The notes under the pieces are model-generated. The model did no database searches and was not told where the DNA came from. It saw only the letters and a program-made list of their open reading frames with translations. From NCBI RefSeq assembly GCF_900116385.1, contig NZ_FPCI01000002.1:1116001-1180000 (forward strand): a DNA stretch of 64,000 nucleotides, written 5' to 3'. Position 1 is the stretch's first letter. Each line of letters opens with the position of its first letter. Source of the DNA: Pseudoxanthomonas sp. YR558 (GTDB lineage: Bacteria > Pseudomonadota > Gammaproteobacteria > Xanthomonadales > Xanthomonadaceae). Of this stretch, positions 10,326 through 20,597 are shown one piece after another. The translations under genes and the position numbers were made by a program.

Positions 10326-11123
10326 ATGCGTTACGCGCTGGGCGTCGAATACGACGGCGGCGGATTCCTGGGCTGGCAGCGACTGACCAAGTCCGGCACT
10401 CCGGACGACACCACCGTGCAGGCGGCGCTGGAGAACGCGCTGTCATCGGTGGCGGATGCGCGGGTCGACACGATCTGCGCGGGCCGCACCGATGCCGGCG
10501 TGCATGCGCAATGCCAGGTGGTCCATTTCGACAGCGATGTCGCGCGCACGCCGCGGGGCTGGCTACTAGGTGCGACCGCACGCCTGCCGCCTGCCGTCTG
10601 CGTGCGCTGGTGCCAGCCGGTGGCGGACGACTTCCATGCCCGGTTTTCTGCGCGTGCGCGGCGTTACCGCTACACGCTGGTGAACCGGCTCGCGCGGCCC
10701 GCGCTGGAGCGCCAGTACCTCAGCTGGGAACGGATGCCGTTGGACGCGGACGCGATGCACCGCGCCGCGCAGGTCTTGCTGGGCGAGAACGACTTCGGCG
10801 CCTTCCGCACCGTGCATTGCCAGTCGCCCCACGCGATGCGCAACCTGCATGCGATCTCGGTCGCGCGGCAGGGCGAGCGCGTGATCGTCGAGGTGCAGGC
10901 CAATGCGTTCCTGCACCACATGGTGCGCAACATCGTGGGTTCGCTGCTGGTGGTGGGGCGGGACGAACGCCCCGAGGCGTGGATCGCGGAACTGCTCGCG
11001 GGCCGCGATCGCACCGTCGCGGGCCCCACCGCGCCACCGGACGGGCTGGTCTTCGTCAGTCCGCTGTATCCGGCCGAATGGGGCCTGCCGGCGGAAGTGA
11101 CGCTGCAAGCCACCGTGGGCTGA
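10326..11123 (+). CDS. truA: tRNA pseudouridine(38-40) synthase
   Basis: A 265-residue enzyme that isomerises uridines 38-40 in the tRNA anticodon stem. The catalytic aspartate is D56 in [11 protein letters not shown]. The N-terminus [19 protein letters not shown] and the region [14 protein letters not shown] are TruA hallmarks. It begins 15 nt after fimV and is followed 22 nt later by trpF, an arrangement (fimV-truA-trpF) shared with Pseudomonas. Confidence 0.97.
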   Translation: MRYALGVEYDGGGFLGWQRLTKSGTPDDTTVQAALENALSSVADARVDTICAGRTDAGVHAQCQVVHFDSDVARTPRGWLLGATARLPPAVCVRWCQPVADDFHARFSARARRYRYTLVNRLARPALERQYLSWERMPLDADAMHRAAQVLLGENDFGAFRTVHCQSPHAMRNLHAISVARQGERVIVEVQANAFLHHMVRNIVGSLLVVGRDERPEAWIAELLAGRDRTVAGPTAPPDGLVFVSPLYPAEWGLPAEVTLQATVG

Positions 11124-11145
11124 GCCGGCGGGTTACCCTGCCGCC

Positions 11146-11778
11146 ATGCATACACGCATCAAGTTCTGCGGGCTGACCCGCGCCGAGGACGTCCGCCTGG
11201 CGGTGGAGCTGGGCGTGGACTACATCGGCCTGGTATTCGCGCCGCGCAGTCCGCGCCGGTTGCTGCTCGGCCAGGCCCGCATGCTGCGTGACCTCGTGCC
11301 GGAGGAAATCGGCGTGGTCGCGCTGGTGATGGACAACCCACGACAGGACATCGAGCAGATCGTCGAAACGCTCCAGCCCGACGTGCTGCAGTTCCATGGC
11401 GCGGAAGACGATGCGTTCGCCGTCGCGCTGGGTCGCCCGTTCTGGAAGGCGATCGCGATGGGGGGGCAGGGCGAAAGCGCGTTCGCCAGCCTGGCGGCCT
11501 ATCCGAACGCGAGCGGCTTCCTGTTCGATGGCCATGCGGCGGGCGAACAGGGCGGCAGCGGCCAGCGCTTCGACTGGCGGCAGATGCCGGTGGCGACCGA
11601 AAAGCCGTGCCTGCTTGCAGGCGGCCTGACGCCGGAGAACGTTGCGTTGGCGCTGCGCACGGCACGGCCCTGGGGCGTGGATGTGTCCAGCGGAATCGAG
11701 ACGGCGCCCGGCGAGAAGGACGCTGAGAAGATGCGGCGTTTCGTCGACGCGGTCCGCATGGCGGATACCCGCGGTTAG
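11146..11778 (+). CDS. trpF: phosphoribosylanthranilate isomerase
   Basis: A 210-residue TIM-barrel enzyme of tryptophan biosynthesis that performs the Amadori rearrangement of phosphoribosylanthranilate. The catalytic cysteine is in RIKFCGLTR (C8), and the C-terminal phosphate-binding strand is [11 protein letters not shown]. It ends in a 4-nt tail-to-tail overlap with the LysR gene, leaving no room for a terminator between the converging transcripts. trpB and trpA lie just beyond the LysR gene. Confidence 0.96.
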   Translation: MHTRIKFCGLTRAEDVRLAVELGVDYIGLVFAPRSPRRLLLGQARMLRDLVPEEIGVVALVMDNPRQDIEQIVETLQPDVLQFHGAEDDAFAVALGRPFWKAIAMGGQGESAFASLAAYPNASGFLFDGHAAGEQGGSGQRFDWRQMPVATEKPCLLAGGLTPENVALALRTARPWGVDVSSGIETAPGEKDAEKMRRFVDAVRMADTRG

Positions 11779-12665
11779 CTTGCCGACGCCAAATCCCGGC
11801 GCAGCCAGTCGGCCAGCAACGCAAACCGCGTATCCGGATTCCCGCGTGCGGCGCACAACGCCCACGTCCCGCCGGTATCGATAAACCCCCACGGCGCGAC
11901 GAGTCGGCCGCTGTCGAGATCGGCCAGTACCAGTTCGCGCGGCGCGATGGCGACACCGAGCCCGGCGACCGCCGCTTCAAGCAGGTAGGTCAGGTGATCG
12001 AAGCCGGTACCCAAGCGTGGCGTGTCGGCCAAGTGCTGGGCCGCCAGCCAGCGCGGCCAGGCCTGCGGCCGTGAGGTGGTGTGGAGCAAGGGTTCGTCCA
12101 GCAGCGCCTCGGGCGATGCATCGCGCAATGCATCGAACCGTGCATGGCGGGGGCTGAGCACGGGCCCGATCCGTTCCGGCGCAAGCGGCCACACCTGCCA
12201 ACCCGCCGGCCAGGGCGCCTCACCCAGCAGCAGGGCGGCATCCAGCCCGGCGGCCGCCAGATCGATCGTGCCCTCCTGAGCGGACAAATGAAGCCTCAGG
12301 TCCGGCAGTTCGGTGGCGAGGCGCTCCAGTCGCGGGATCACCCAGCGCGCCAGCAGGCTGCCCGGGCAGCCCAGCACCAGCGCGGCTGCGCGCGGGCCGC
12401 GCTGGAGGGCCGTCCAACCCGCCTGCAACACCCCAAAGGCTTCGCCCGCGGTGTCGCGCAGACGATGGCCGTCGGTGGTCAGGGCCAGGCCCCGTCCGTC
12501 GCGGACGAACAACGGCCGGCCGAGGGCCTCTTCCAGGGCGCGGACATGGCGGCTGACGGCGCCATGGGTGACGTGCAGTTCGACCGCCGCCTGGCTGACG
12601 CTGCCCAGGCGGGCAGCGGCTTCGAAGGCACGGAGGGCATTCAATGACGGGAGCGGGCGGGCCAT
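11775..12665 (-). CDS. LysR-family regulator divergent from trpBA (TrpI/GcvA-like)
   Basis: A 296-residue LysR-type regulator. The winged helix-turn-helix occupies residues 8-65 ([20 protein letters not shown] then [13 protein letters not shown]), and the rest is the two-lobed effector domain. Length and sequence style fit the GcvA/TrpI/AmpR subgroup. It is transcribed away from trpB with a 95-bp gap that holds two 17-bp inverted repeats. In Pseudomonas, TrpI is encoded in the same position and activates trpBA in response to indoleglycerol phosphate; the same role here is inference from context. Confidence 0.88.
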   Translation of the reverse strand: MARPLPSLNALRAFEAAARLGSVSQAAVELHVTHGAVSRHVRALEEALGRPLFVRDGRGLALTTDGHRLRDTAGEAFGVLQAGWTALQRGPRAAALVLGCPGSLLARWVIPRLERLATELPDLRLHLSAQEGTIDLAAAGLDAALLLGEAPWPAGWQVWPLAPERIGPVLSPRHARFDALRDASPEALLDEPLLHTTSRPQAWPRWLAAQHLADTPRLGTGFDHLTYLLEAAVAGLGVAIAPRELVLADLDSGRLVAPWGFIDTGGTWALCAARGNPDTRFALLADWLRRDLASAS

Positions 12666-12667
12666 GT

Positions 12668-12684
12668 CGTGAGTTTATCTCACG
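12668..12684. promoter_or_regulatory. LysR-type operator candidate 1 (CGTGAG-N5-CTCACG)
   Basis: A perfect inverted repeat with 6-bp arms and a TTTAT spacer. It contains a T-N11-A core (T at 12670, A at 12682), the LysR-type box. It lies 2 bp from the start codon of the LysR gene, a position suited to autorepression. Confidence 0.6.
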
Positions 12685-12693
12685 TATTTAGCC

Positions 12694-12710
12694 GGAATAG
12701 TCGATATTCC
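12694..12710. promoter_or_regulatory. LysR-type operator candidate 2 (GGAATA-N5-TATTCC)
   Basis: A second perfect inverted repeat with the same 6-5-6 geometry, centred 26 bp from the first and 50-66 bp before the trpB ATG. The arms differ in sequence from site 1, so it may be a second half of a composite operator or an unrelated site. Confidence 0.5.
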
Positions 12711-12760
12711 AGAGGGACGGTGTGCGATAACGTGAAGCATCGCGCTCTGGAACACCGATC

Positions 12761-13972
12761 ATGCCGTCTGCCACCGACTTCCACGCCTACCCGGACGCCC
12801 AAGGCCATTTCGGCCGCCACGGGGGTCGCTTCGTTGCCGAGACGCTGATCGGGCCGCTGCAGGAACTGGCCTCGGCCTATGACACCGCCCGCGTCGATCC
12901 GGCCTTCATCGCTGCCTTCGACAAGGACCTGAAGCATTACGTCGGCCGGCCCAGTCCGATCTACCACGCGGAGCGCTTGAGCCGCGAAGTGGGCGGCGCA
13001 CAGATCCTGCTCAAGCGCGAGGACCTGAACCACACCGGCGCGCACAAGATCAACAACACCATCGGGCAGGCGCTGCTGGCCAGCCGGATGGGCAAGAAGC
13101 GGATCATCGCCGAGACCGGTGCGGGCCAGCACGGGGTGGCCAGCGCCACCGTCGCCACCCGGCTGGGCCTGGAGTGCGTGGTGTACATGGGCGCCACCGA
13201 CATCGAGCGCCAGAAGATCAACGTCTATCGCATGAAGCTGCTCGGCGCGACCGTGGTGCCGGTGACCAGCGGTTCGGCCACGTTGAAGGACGCGTTGAAC
13301 GAAGCGATGCGCGATTGGGTGACCAACGTGCACGACACGTTCTACATCATCGGCACCGTCGCCGGTCCGGACCCGTATCCGCGCATGGTGCGCGACTTCA
13401 ACGCCGTGGTCGGTCGTGAGGCGAGGGCGCAGATGCTGGCCGACTACGGCCGCCTGCCGGATGCGATCACCGCCTGCGTCGGCGGCGGCAGCAATGCGAT
13501 CGGTCTGTTCCACGCCTTCCTCAACGATCCGGGCGTGCGCATCGTCGGCGCGGAAGCCGCCGGTGACGGCATCGAGACCGGTCGCCATGCCTCCTCGCTG
13601 TCGGCGGGACGCATCGGCGTGCTGCACGGCAACCGTACCTACGTGATCTGCGATGACGATGGGCAGATCATCGAAACGCATTCCATCTCCGCCGGCCTGG
13701 ACTATCCGGGCGTCGGGCCGGAACACGCGTTCCTGAAGGACAGCGGACGCGCGGAGTATGTCGGCGTCACCGACGATGAAGCGCTCACCGCATTCCATCG
13801 CCTGACACGCACCGAAGGCATCCTGCCGGCGCTGGAATCCAGCCACGCGGTCGCCCAGGCGATCAAGCTGGCGCGGGAACTGCCGAAGGACCAACTGGTG
13901 CTGTGCAATCTGTCCGGCCGTGGCGACAAGGACGTGCACACCATCGCCGCACGCGAGGGAATCAGCCTGTGA
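12761..13972 (+). CDS. trpB: tryptophan synthase beta chain
   Basis: A 403-residue PLP enzyme joining indole and serine to make tryptophan. The PLP lysine is K96 in [11 protein letters not shown], and the glycine-rich phosphate loop is [11 protein letters not shown]-terminal [15 protein letters not shown] is typical of TrpB1. It forms an alpha2-beta2 complex with the next gene product, with which it overlaps by GTGA (13969-13972). Likely activated by the divergent LysR protein. Confidence 0.98.
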   Translation: MPSATDFHAYPDAQGHFGRHGGRFVAETLIGPLQELASAYDTARVDPAFIAAFDKDLKHYVGRPSPIYHAERLSREVGGAQILLKREDLNHTGAHKINNTIGQALLASRMGKKRIIAETGAGQHGVASATVATRLGLECVVYMGATDIERQKINVYRMKLLGATVVPVTSGSATLKDALNEAMRDWVTNVHDTFYIIGTVAGPDPYPRMVRDFNAVVGREARAQMLADYGRLPDAITACVGGGSNAIGLFHAFLNDPGVRIVGAEAAGDGIETGRHASSLSAGRIGVLHGNRTYVICDDDGQIIETHSISAGLDYPGVGPEHAFLKDSGRAEYVGVTDDEALTAFHRLTRTEGILPALESSHAVAQAIKLARELPKDQLVLCNLSGRGDKDVHTIAAREGISL

Positions 13973-14766
13973 GCCGTTTCGAAACCACGTTCGCCGAACT
14001 GAAGACCGCTGGACGCAAGGCGCTGGTGCCGTTCATCACCGCGGGCGATCCGTCGCTGGAGTCCACCGTGCCAGTGATGCATGCACTGGTGGATGCCGGT
14101 GCCGACGTGATCGAACTCGGCGTGCCGTTCTCCGACCCGATGGCCGACGGCCCGGTCATCCAGCGCAGTTCCGAACGCGCGCTGGCGCGTGGCGCCGGGC
14201 TGCGCTATGTGCTGGAAGCGGTGGAGGTGTTCCGCCAGCAGGACGACACCACACCCGTCGTGCTGATGGGCTACCTGAACCCGGTGGAGATCCACGGCGC
14301 CGCGCGGTTCGCGAAGGATGCGGTCGCGGCCGGCGTGGACGGCGTGCTGCTGGTCGACCTGCCGCCGGAAGAGGCGCAGGAGACGCGCGCGGCCTTCAAC
14401 CGCGAGGGCCTGGCGCTGATCGCGCTGGCGTCGCCGACCACGTCCCCTGAACGGCTGGGCATGCTGTGCGAGACCGCGCAGGGTTACCTTTACTACGTCA
14501 GCTTCGCCGGCGTCACCGGTGCCTCGGATCGCCTCGACATCGGCGCGGCAGGCGAGCGCCTGAAGCAGCTGCGGCAGGCCTCGCGCGTGCCGGTGGTGGC
14601 CGGGTTCGGCATCAAGGATGCGATCAGCGCCTCGGCGATGGCGGCCGATGCCGATGGCGTCGTGGTGGGCAGCGCGCTGGTGGCGGCGCTGGCCGACGCG
14701 GGTAGCGACGCCCCGGCGCGGGCATCGGCCTTCCTGGCGCCGTTGCGCGCGGCGCTGGACGGCTGA
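13969..14766 (+). CDS. trpA: tryptophan synthase alpha chain
   Basis: A 265-residue TIM-barrel subunit that releases indole from indole-3-glycerol phosphate and channels it to TrpB. The catalytic region is [18 protein letters not shown] (Glu and Asp in the family-typical places), with GFGIKDA near the phosphate site. The GTG start overlaps the trpB stop; the in-frame reading from 13903 runs through trpB sequence and is not used. Confidence 0.97.
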   Translation: MSRFETTFAELKTAGRKALVPFITAGDPSLESTVPVMHALVDAGADVIELGVPFSDPMADGPVIQRSSERALARGAGLRYVLEAVEVFRQQDDTTPVVLMGYLNPVEIHGAARFAKDAVAAGVDGVLLVDLPPEEAQETRAAFNREGLALIALASPTTSPERLGMLCETAQGYLYYVSFAGVTGASDRLDIGAAGERLKQLRQASRVPVVAGFGIKDAISASAMAADADGVVVGSALVAALADAGSDAPARASAFLAPLRAALDG

Positions 14767-14853
14767 GCCACCGTACGGTTGTGCATGGACGACTGAGCTA
14801 AACTGCCGCGCTAATCCATTGGGCCCCTCCCGGGGCAGGCAGCAAGACCACGC

Positions 14854-15743
<890 letters not shown>

Positions 15744-15747
<4 letters not shown>

Positions 15748-17093
15748 GTCGCAAATATTTCGGTACCGACGGCATCCGTGGCCGGGTCGGCACCAGTCCG
15801 ATCTCCGCCGATTTCGTGCTGCGCCTGGGCAACGCCCTCGGGCGCGTGCTGTGCGAAAAGGCCGGCGACGCGCGTCCGGTCGTGGTGATCGGCAAGGACA
15901 CGCGCATCTCCGGCTACATGTTCGAAGCCGCGCTCGAAGCCGGGCTGGTCGCTGCCGGTGCGGACGTGCAGCTGATGGGCCCGATGCCGACCCCGGCGGT
16001 GGCGTTCCTGACCCGGACCCTGGGCGCCGACGCCGGCATCGTCATCAGCGCCTCGCATAACCCGCACCACGACAACGGCATCAAGTTCTTCTCGGCCGAA
16101 GGCGAAAAGCTCGACGACGCCACCGAGCTGGCCATCGAGGCGGCGCTCGACGCGCCGTTCTTCACTGCCGAATCCGAGAAGCTCGGCAAGGCGATCCGCA
16201 CGCGCGACGCGGTCGGCCGCTACATGGAGTTCTGCAAGGCCAGCGTGCCGCGCCGTTTCGACTTGAAGGGGCTGAAGCTGGTGCTGGACTGCGCGCATGG
16301 CGCCACGTATCACATTGCGCCGCTGCTGTTCCGCGAGCTGGGCGCCGACGTGATCACGATCGGTGCGGAGCCCAATGGCATCAACATCAACGACGGCGTC
16401 GGCTCCATGCACGTGGAAAGCCTGGCCGCCAAGGTGCGTGAGACCGGTGCCCACCTCGGCGTCGCCTTCGACGGCGACGGCGACCGCGTGCTGATGGCCG
16501 ACGCCGATGGCGTACCCGTGGATGGCGACGAACTGATTTACCTGCTGGCGCGCGACTGGCAGGCCAGTGGCCGCCTGCGCGGCCCGGTGGTCGGCACGCT
16601 GATGACCAACTACGGCCTGGAGCGCGCGCTGGGCAAGCTGGAGATCCCGTTCGTCCGCACCAAGGTCGGCGACCGTTACGTGCACCAGGCGTTGGTCGAA
16701 GGCAACGCGGTGCTCGGCGGCGAAGCTTCGGGCCACCTGTTGTGCCTGGACCGCACCACCACCGGTGATGCCATCATCGCCGCGCTGCAGGTGCTGGAGG
16801 CGCTGCGTCGTCGCCGGCAGACACTGCGCGAGGCCCTGGACGGGCTGACGATGCTGCCGCAGAAGACCATCAACGTGAAGCTGGCCAACGGCGCGAAGCC
16901 GACCGAGGCGGCGAGCGTGCAGGCCGCGCTCGCACAGGCGCAGGCGGCCGTCTCGGGGCGCGGGCGTGCGTTTTTGCGTCCGTCCGGCACCGAGCCGGTC
17001 GTTCGCGTGACGGTCGAGGCCGACGACGATGCACTGGTACGCAGCACGCTGGACACCCTCGCCGATGCCGTGCGCGCCGCTGCCGCGGCTTGA
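15744..17093 (+). CDS. glmM: phosphoglucosamine mutase
   Basis: A 449-residue enzyme interconverting glucosamine-6-phosphate and glucosamine-1-phosphate on the path to UDP-GlcNAc. It begins [13 protein letters not shown], has the phosphoserine loop [16 protein letters not shown] (active S104), the Mg2+ loop FDGDGDR and the C-terminal [11 protein letters not shown] phosphate loop, all diagnostic for GlmM rather than ManB/Pgm. Its first codon overlaps the accD stop (15744-15747). Confidence 0.97.
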
Positions 17094-17118
17094 GCTGGAT
17101 CAATGAATCTCTGGCGTA

Positions 17119-17128
17119 GGAACGTTCC
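17119..17128. promoter_or_regulatory. 10-bp perfect palindrome GGAACGTTCC
   Basis: It lies in the 77-nt gap between glmM and the 2OG-Fe(II) oxygenase gene. A further CGTTCCC copy follows at 17133-17139. It could be an operator, but nothing else supports that. Confidence 0.25.
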
Positions 17129-17170
17129 CATGGCGTTCCCCGCGCAACAAACCTGTTGGAGCAAACCCGC

Positions 17171-18109
17171 ATGAGTGCCCGCATTCCTACCCTGGACATC
17201 ACCCGTTTCGATACCGATCGCGAGGCGTTCGTCGCCGAGCTCGGCGCGGCCTACCGCGAATGGGGCTTCGCCGGCATCCGCAACCACGGCATCCCGCAAG
17301 AGCAGATCGATGCGGCCTACGATGTCTTCAAGCGCTTCTTCGCACTGCCGGACGATGTGAAGAAGCAGTATCACGTGCCGGGCGGCGGCGGCGCGCGCGG
17401 CTACACGCCGTTCGGCGTGGAGACCGCGAAGGATTCCAAGCACTTCGACCTGAAGGAGTTCTGGCACATCGGTCGCGAGATTCCGGAGGATTCGAAATAC
17501 CGCGACGTCATGCCGCCGAACCTGTGGCCCGTCGAGGTCCCGGGCTTCAAGGAGCACGGTTACGGCCTGTACGAAGCGCTGGACCAGTTGGGTTCGCGCG
17601 TGCTGTCGGCGCTGGCCCTGCACATCGGCCTGCCGGAGAATTACTTCGTCGACAAGACGAACTCGGGCAACTCGATCCTGCGCCCGATCCATTACCCGCC
17701 GATCACCGCCGACGACATCCCCAACGTGCGTGCCGGTGCGCATGAGGACATCAACCTGATCACGCTGTTGGTCGGCGCGAGCGCAGCGGGCCTGGAAGTG
17801 CGCTCGAAGCAGGGCGAGTGGGTGCCGTTCACCTCCGACGCCGACACCATCGTGGTCAACATCGGCGACATGCTGCAGCGCCTGACCAACCACGTGTATC
17901 CGTCGACCACGCACCGCGTGACCAATCCGCCGGGCGAACAGGCGCGCCAGCCGCGCTATTCGGTGCCGTTCTTCCTGCACCCGAACCCGGACTTCCTGAT
18001 CGACGTGCTGCCCTCGACGATCACCGCCGAGAATCCCAAGCGCTATCCGGAAGCGATCACCGCCCAGGGCTACCTGGAAGAGCGCCTGCGCGAGATCAAG
18101 CTGAAGTAA
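17171..18109 (+). CDS. isopenicillin N synthase-like 2OG-Fe(II) oxygenase
   Basis: A 312-residue non-haem iron dioxygenase. The facial triad is H191-x-D193 (AHEDINL) and H248 (TTHRV), and the 2-oxoglutarate-binding R262-x-S264 (PRYSVPFFL) is present, so the protein should be active. The DIOX_N part begins IPTLDITRF and includes WGFAGIRNHGIP. The ATG at 17171 has GGAG 10 nt upstream. Relatives act on small molecules; the substrate is unknown and the neighbours (glmM, an SDR) do not decide it. No other antibiotic-biosynthesis genes are here, so a penicillin-type role is not implied. Confidence 0.88.
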   Translation: MSARIPTLDITRFDTDREAFVAELGAAYREWGFAGIRNHGIPQEQIDAAYDVFKRFFALPDDVKKQYHVPGGGGARGYTPFGVETAKDSKHFDLKEFWHIGREIPEDSKYRDVMPPNLWPVEVPGFKEHGYGLYEALDQLGSRVLSALALHIGLPENYFVDKTNSGNSILRPIHYPPITADDIPNVRAGAHEDINLITLLVGASAAGLEVRSKQGEWVPFTSDADTIVVNIGDMLQRLTNHVYPSTTHRVTNPPGEQARQPRYSVPFFLHPNPDFLIDVLPSTITAENPKRYPEAITAQGYLEERLREIKLK

Positions 18110-18138
18110 GCGCGCCGCTTCCCGCGGCACCTGCTTCC

Positions 18139-18164
18139 CACGACGCCGGCTTGCCGGCGTCGTG
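18139..18164. terminator. bidirectional terminator-like hairpin between convergent genes
   Basis: A perfect 12-bp inverted repeat (CACGACGCCGGC / GCCGGCGTCGTG) around TT lies between the oxygenase gene and the convergent SDR gene. The downstream T-run on the + strand is weak (CGTTTCC). Confidence 0.65.
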
Positions 18165-18177
18165 CGTTTCCGGTCCC

Positions 18178-18990
18178 TCAGTCGAGCGGGCGAACCTTGC
18201 GCGAGTTGCGCGCCATCATGCCCAGTGCCAGCCGGTGCGGTAGCAGCTTCACGATGGCGTGCATTAGCTTGTAACGCCAGCCGGGCACCACGAGTACGTC
18301 GCCGCGCTCGTTGCCGTCGATGCCGGCGCGCGCGACGTCGGTGGCCTGCAGCCACATCGTCGGAGACACCTGCATGCGGGCGCGCGTGCCGGTGACGTCG
18401 TGGAATTCGGAGTAGGTGAAGCCCGGGCACAACGCGGTGACGTGGACGCCGCGATCCGCGTTCTCCAGCGCAAGTGCCTCGCTCAGTTTGAGCAGAAAGC
18501 TCTTCGCCGGCGCGTACAGCGTCTGGCCTTCCGCCGCGGGCATCAACGCGGCGAACGAGGCCACGTTGATGATGCGCCCCTGGCCGCTGGCGCGGATCGA
18601 TGGCAGCAGGCGCCAGCACAGTTCGCTGACCGCGGTCAGCATCACCTGCAGGAAGGCCGCATGGACGGTCCAGTCGTTGCTGCGGTAGCGCCCCGGCACG
18701 CCGTAACCGGCGTTGTTGACCAGGATCCGCACGCCGATGCCACGGCGTTCGAGTTCGGCGACGAGCGCTGCCGGTGCCGCCGGGTCGGCCAGGTCGCAGG
18801 CGATGACGTCCACGGGCACCTGCGCGGCCAATTCGTCCGCCAGCGCCTGCAGGCGGTCCACCCGCCGGGCCGTCAGCACCAGCGGCACGCCGCGGCGCGC
18901 GTACTCGCGCGCGATCTGTTCGCCGATGCCGCTGGAAGCACCGGTGACCAGGGCGTGGCCGGGAGAGCGGGCAGGGGAGGCGTCGGTCAT
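18178..18990 (-). CDS. classical short-chain dehydrogenase/reductase
   Basis: A 270-residue NAD(P)-dependent SDR. It has TGASSGIG at 17-24, NNAG at 92-95, catalytic S145 (NVAS), Y159 and K163 (YAPAK). An arginine pair after the second strand (TARRVDRL) favours NADP(H). The C-terminus (WRYKLMHAIVKLLPHRLALGMM) resembles the SDR group annotated as DltE-like or ketoacyl-reductase-like dehydrogenases of unknown substrate. It stands alone on the minus strand, divergent from tpiA. Confidence 0.88.
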   Translation of the reverse strand: MTDASPARSPGHALVTGASSGIGEQIAREYARRGVPLVLTARRVDRLQALADELAAQVPVDVIACDLADPAAPAALVAELERRGIGVRILVNNAGYGVPGRYRSNDWTVHAAFLQVMLTAVSELCWRLLPSIRASGQGRIINVASFAALMPAAEGQTLYAPAKSFLLKLSEALALENADRGVHVTALCPGFTYSEFHDVTGTRARMQVSPTMWLQATDVARAGIDGNERGDVLVVPGWRYKLMHAIVKLLPHRLALGMMARNSRKVRPLD

Positions 18991-19098
18991 GGGCGGTCCG
19001 GGGCGATGTCGTGTCTGTCCTCACGATACTGAGGCAGGTAGGTGCGCCGGCCAACATCCGTTAGACTGCGCGGCCCGAACTGGACAGGAATTGGTCTT

Positions 19099-19857
19099 AT
19101 GCGTCGCAAGCTCGTGGCGGGTAACTGGAAGCTCCATGGCAATCGCGGTTTCGCCACCGCGCTGATGGACGAACTGGTCGCCGGCCTCCCGCTGGACGGC
19201 GTGGACCTGCTGGTCCTGCCGCCGCTGCCTTACCTGGGCGAGCTGATCGAAGACTACGGCCATCGCGGTATCGCCTTCGGCGCGCAGGACGTCAGCAGCA
19301 ACGAAAAAGGCGCCTATACCGGTGAAGTGTCGGCCTCCATGCTGGTCGACGTGGGCGCGCGCTACGGACTGGTCGGGCACTCCGAACGCCGCCAGTACCA
19401 CAACGAGAGCAGCGAGTTAGTGGCCCGCAAGTTCGTCGCGGCCAAGCACGCCGGCCTGATCCCGGTGCTGTGCGTGGGCGAGACCGAGCAGCAGCGCAAG
19501 GACGGCCAGACCGAGTTCCGCATCCTCAAGCAGCTTGAGGCCGTGTTCGACCTCGCCGGTCCGCAGGCGTTCGCCGATGCCGTGATTTCCTACGAGCCGG
19601 TCTGGGCGATCGGGACCGGCCTGACCGCCACGCCGGAACAGGCGCAGGCGGTGCATGCCTTCATCCGTGGCGAAGTGGCCGCGCGCGATGCTAGAATCGC
19701 CGATTCACTGACCCTCCTGTACGGAGGCAGCGTGAAGCCCGACAACGCCGCGGAACTGTTTGCGCAGCCCGATGTCGATGGAGGGCTGGTGGGCGGCGCT
19801 TCCCTGGTCGCCCGGGATTTCCTGGCCATCGCGCAAGCGGCGGCCGGTCGGGGGTAA
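19099..19857 (+). CDS. tpiA: triosephosphate isomerase
   Basis: A 252-residue TIM-barrel glycolytic enzyme interconverting dihydroxyacetone phosphate and glyceraldehyde-3-phosphate. Catalytic residues: K11 (AGNWKLHG), H94 (VGHSERR) and E166 (SYEPVWAIGTG). The ATG at 19099 is the start that puts the family N-terminus RRKLVAGNWK in place. secG follows within 60 nt, a tpiA-secG pairing found in many Proteobacteria. Confidence 0.98.
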   Translation: MRRKLVAGNWKLHGNRGFATALMDELVAGLPLDGVDLLVLPPLPYLGELIEDYGHRGIAFGAQDVSSNEKGAYTGEVSASMLVDVGARYGLVGHSERRQYHNESSELVARKFVAAKHAGLIPVLCVGETEQQRKDGQTEFRILKQLEAVFDLAGPQAFADAVISYEPVWAIGTGLTATPEQAQAVHAFIRGEVAARDARIADSLTLLYGGSVKPDNAAELFAQPDVDGGLVGGASLVARDFLAIAQAAAGRG

Positions 19858-19914
19858 CCCCGGCAACGCCGGCCCATGGGGGCCTGGCGACTCAACCGGT
19901 TGAGACTGAATCCG

Positions 19915-20367
19915 ATGTGGATGTTGATCCTTAATGTGGTGTACGTGCTGGTGGCCATCGCGATCATCGCGCTGGTGCTGATGCAGCGCGGCTCGGGCGC
20001 GCAGGCCGGTTCGGGCTTCGGCGCGGGTGCGTCCGGCACGGTATTCGGCGCGCGCGGCGCGTCCAACTTCCTGTCCAAGAGCACCAAGTGGCTGGCCGTT
20101 GCGTTCTTCGGCATCAGCCTGTTCATGGCTTGGTACGCGACCCATAGCGCGCGACCGACCACGCAGCAGAACCTTGGCGTGATGTCGCAGCTGCCGGCCC
20201 CGGCTGAAGCGCCCGTGGGCGAACTGCCGAAGCCGTCGACCGTGCCGAGCACGCCGATCCAGGCGCCGGCGCCCGCCAGCACCGTGCCCGCCGCTCCGCA
20301 GGAGGCCGCGCCCGCGCCGGCCGCTGGCGAGCAGCAGGCGCCGGTCACACCGCCGCAAGGCGGCTGA
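19915..20367 (+). CDS. secG: protein translocase subunit SecG
   Basis: A 150-residue inner-membrane component of SecYEG that aids preprotein translocation. Two transmembrane helices (about 3-25 and 56-74) flank the family segment QRGSGAQAGSGFGAGASGTVFGARG. The C-terminal half is a Pro/Ala-rich tail, longer than in E. coli but usual for this lineage. Start uncertain: ATG 19915 and ATG 19921 are both reasonable, while an upstream reading from 19876 is less likely. tRNA-Leu follows 43 nt later, as in E. coli secG-leuU. Confidence 0.93.
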   Translation: MWMLILNVVYVLVAIAIIALVLMQRGSGAQAGSGFGAGASGTVFGARGASNFLSKSTKWLAVAFFGISLFMAWYATHSARPTTQQNLGVMSQLPAPAEAPVGELPKPSTVPSTPIQAPAPASTVPAAPQEAAPAPAAGEQQAPVTPPQGG

Positions 20368-20374
20368 GCCCGGC

Positions 20375-20380
20375 TACAAT
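20375..20380 (+). promoter_or_regulatory. candidate -10 element for tRNA-Leu (TACAAT)
   Basis: TACAAT lies 31 nt before the tRNA 5' end. No clear -35 is visible inside the secG 3' end. An 8-bp hairpin (GCGCGGCT-CGC-AGCCGCGC, 20382-20400) sits between this element and the tRNA. Confidence 0.4.
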
Positions 20381-20410
20381 GGCGCGGCTCGCAGCCGCGC
20401 AGGTTTCAAA

Positions 20411-20495
20411 GCCCAGGTGGCGGAATTGGTAGACGCACTACCTTGAGGTGGTAGCGACGAAAGTCGTAGGGGTTCGAGTCCCCTCTTGGGCACCA
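20411..20495 (+). tRNA. leuU: tRNA-Leu (anticodon GAG)
   Basis: An 85-nt class II tRNA with encoded CCA. Acceptor GCCCAGG pairs with CTTGGGC; the anticodon stem CTACC/GGTAG encloses TTGAGGT, giving anticodon GAG for CUC/CUU codons; there is a long variable arm, and the T arm is GGGGTTCGAGTCCCC. The position after secG matches E. coli leuU. Confidence 0.98.
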
Positions 20496-20530
20496 GCAGC
20501 AAACAGGACCGCTACCGCGCGGGACTGGTG

Positions 20531-20557
20531 AAAAACCCGCCGCCAGGCGGGTTTTTT
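20531..20557 (+). terminator. intrinsic terminator after tRNA-Leu
   Basis: AAAAACCCGCC, a GCCA loop, GGCGGG and a run of six T form a strong Rho-independent terminator 35 nt after the tRNA. It separates the secG/tRNA transcript from the nuo operon. Confidence 0.92.
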
Positions 20558-20585
20558 GTTGGCCTGCGCATCGCGATACGCGCGG

Positions 20586-20597
20586 GTAATCGTTTAC
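20586..20597. promoter_or_regulatory. operator-like palindrome GTAATCGTTTAC over the nuo -35
   Basis: GTAA-N4-TTAC with a central CG, one base away from a perfect palindrome. The pattern resembles LacI/GalR-family operators. It overlaps the -35 hexamer of the putative nuo promoter and is itself enclosed by GGGTA/TACCC (20584-20602). Confidence 0.4.

Noticed and set aside
14767..14853. accD promoter (TTGTGC ... TAAACT)
   Set aside because: The spacer is only 14 nt, too short for a sigma70 promoter.
17171..18990. Oxygenase plus SDR as a beta-lactam or other natural-product cluster
   Set aside because: The two genes are convergent with a terminator between them and no synthetase or tailoring genes are nearby.
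19861..19914. Longer SecG start at 19876
   Set aside because: It adds 13 basic residues before the first helix; the family normally begins directly with the helix.
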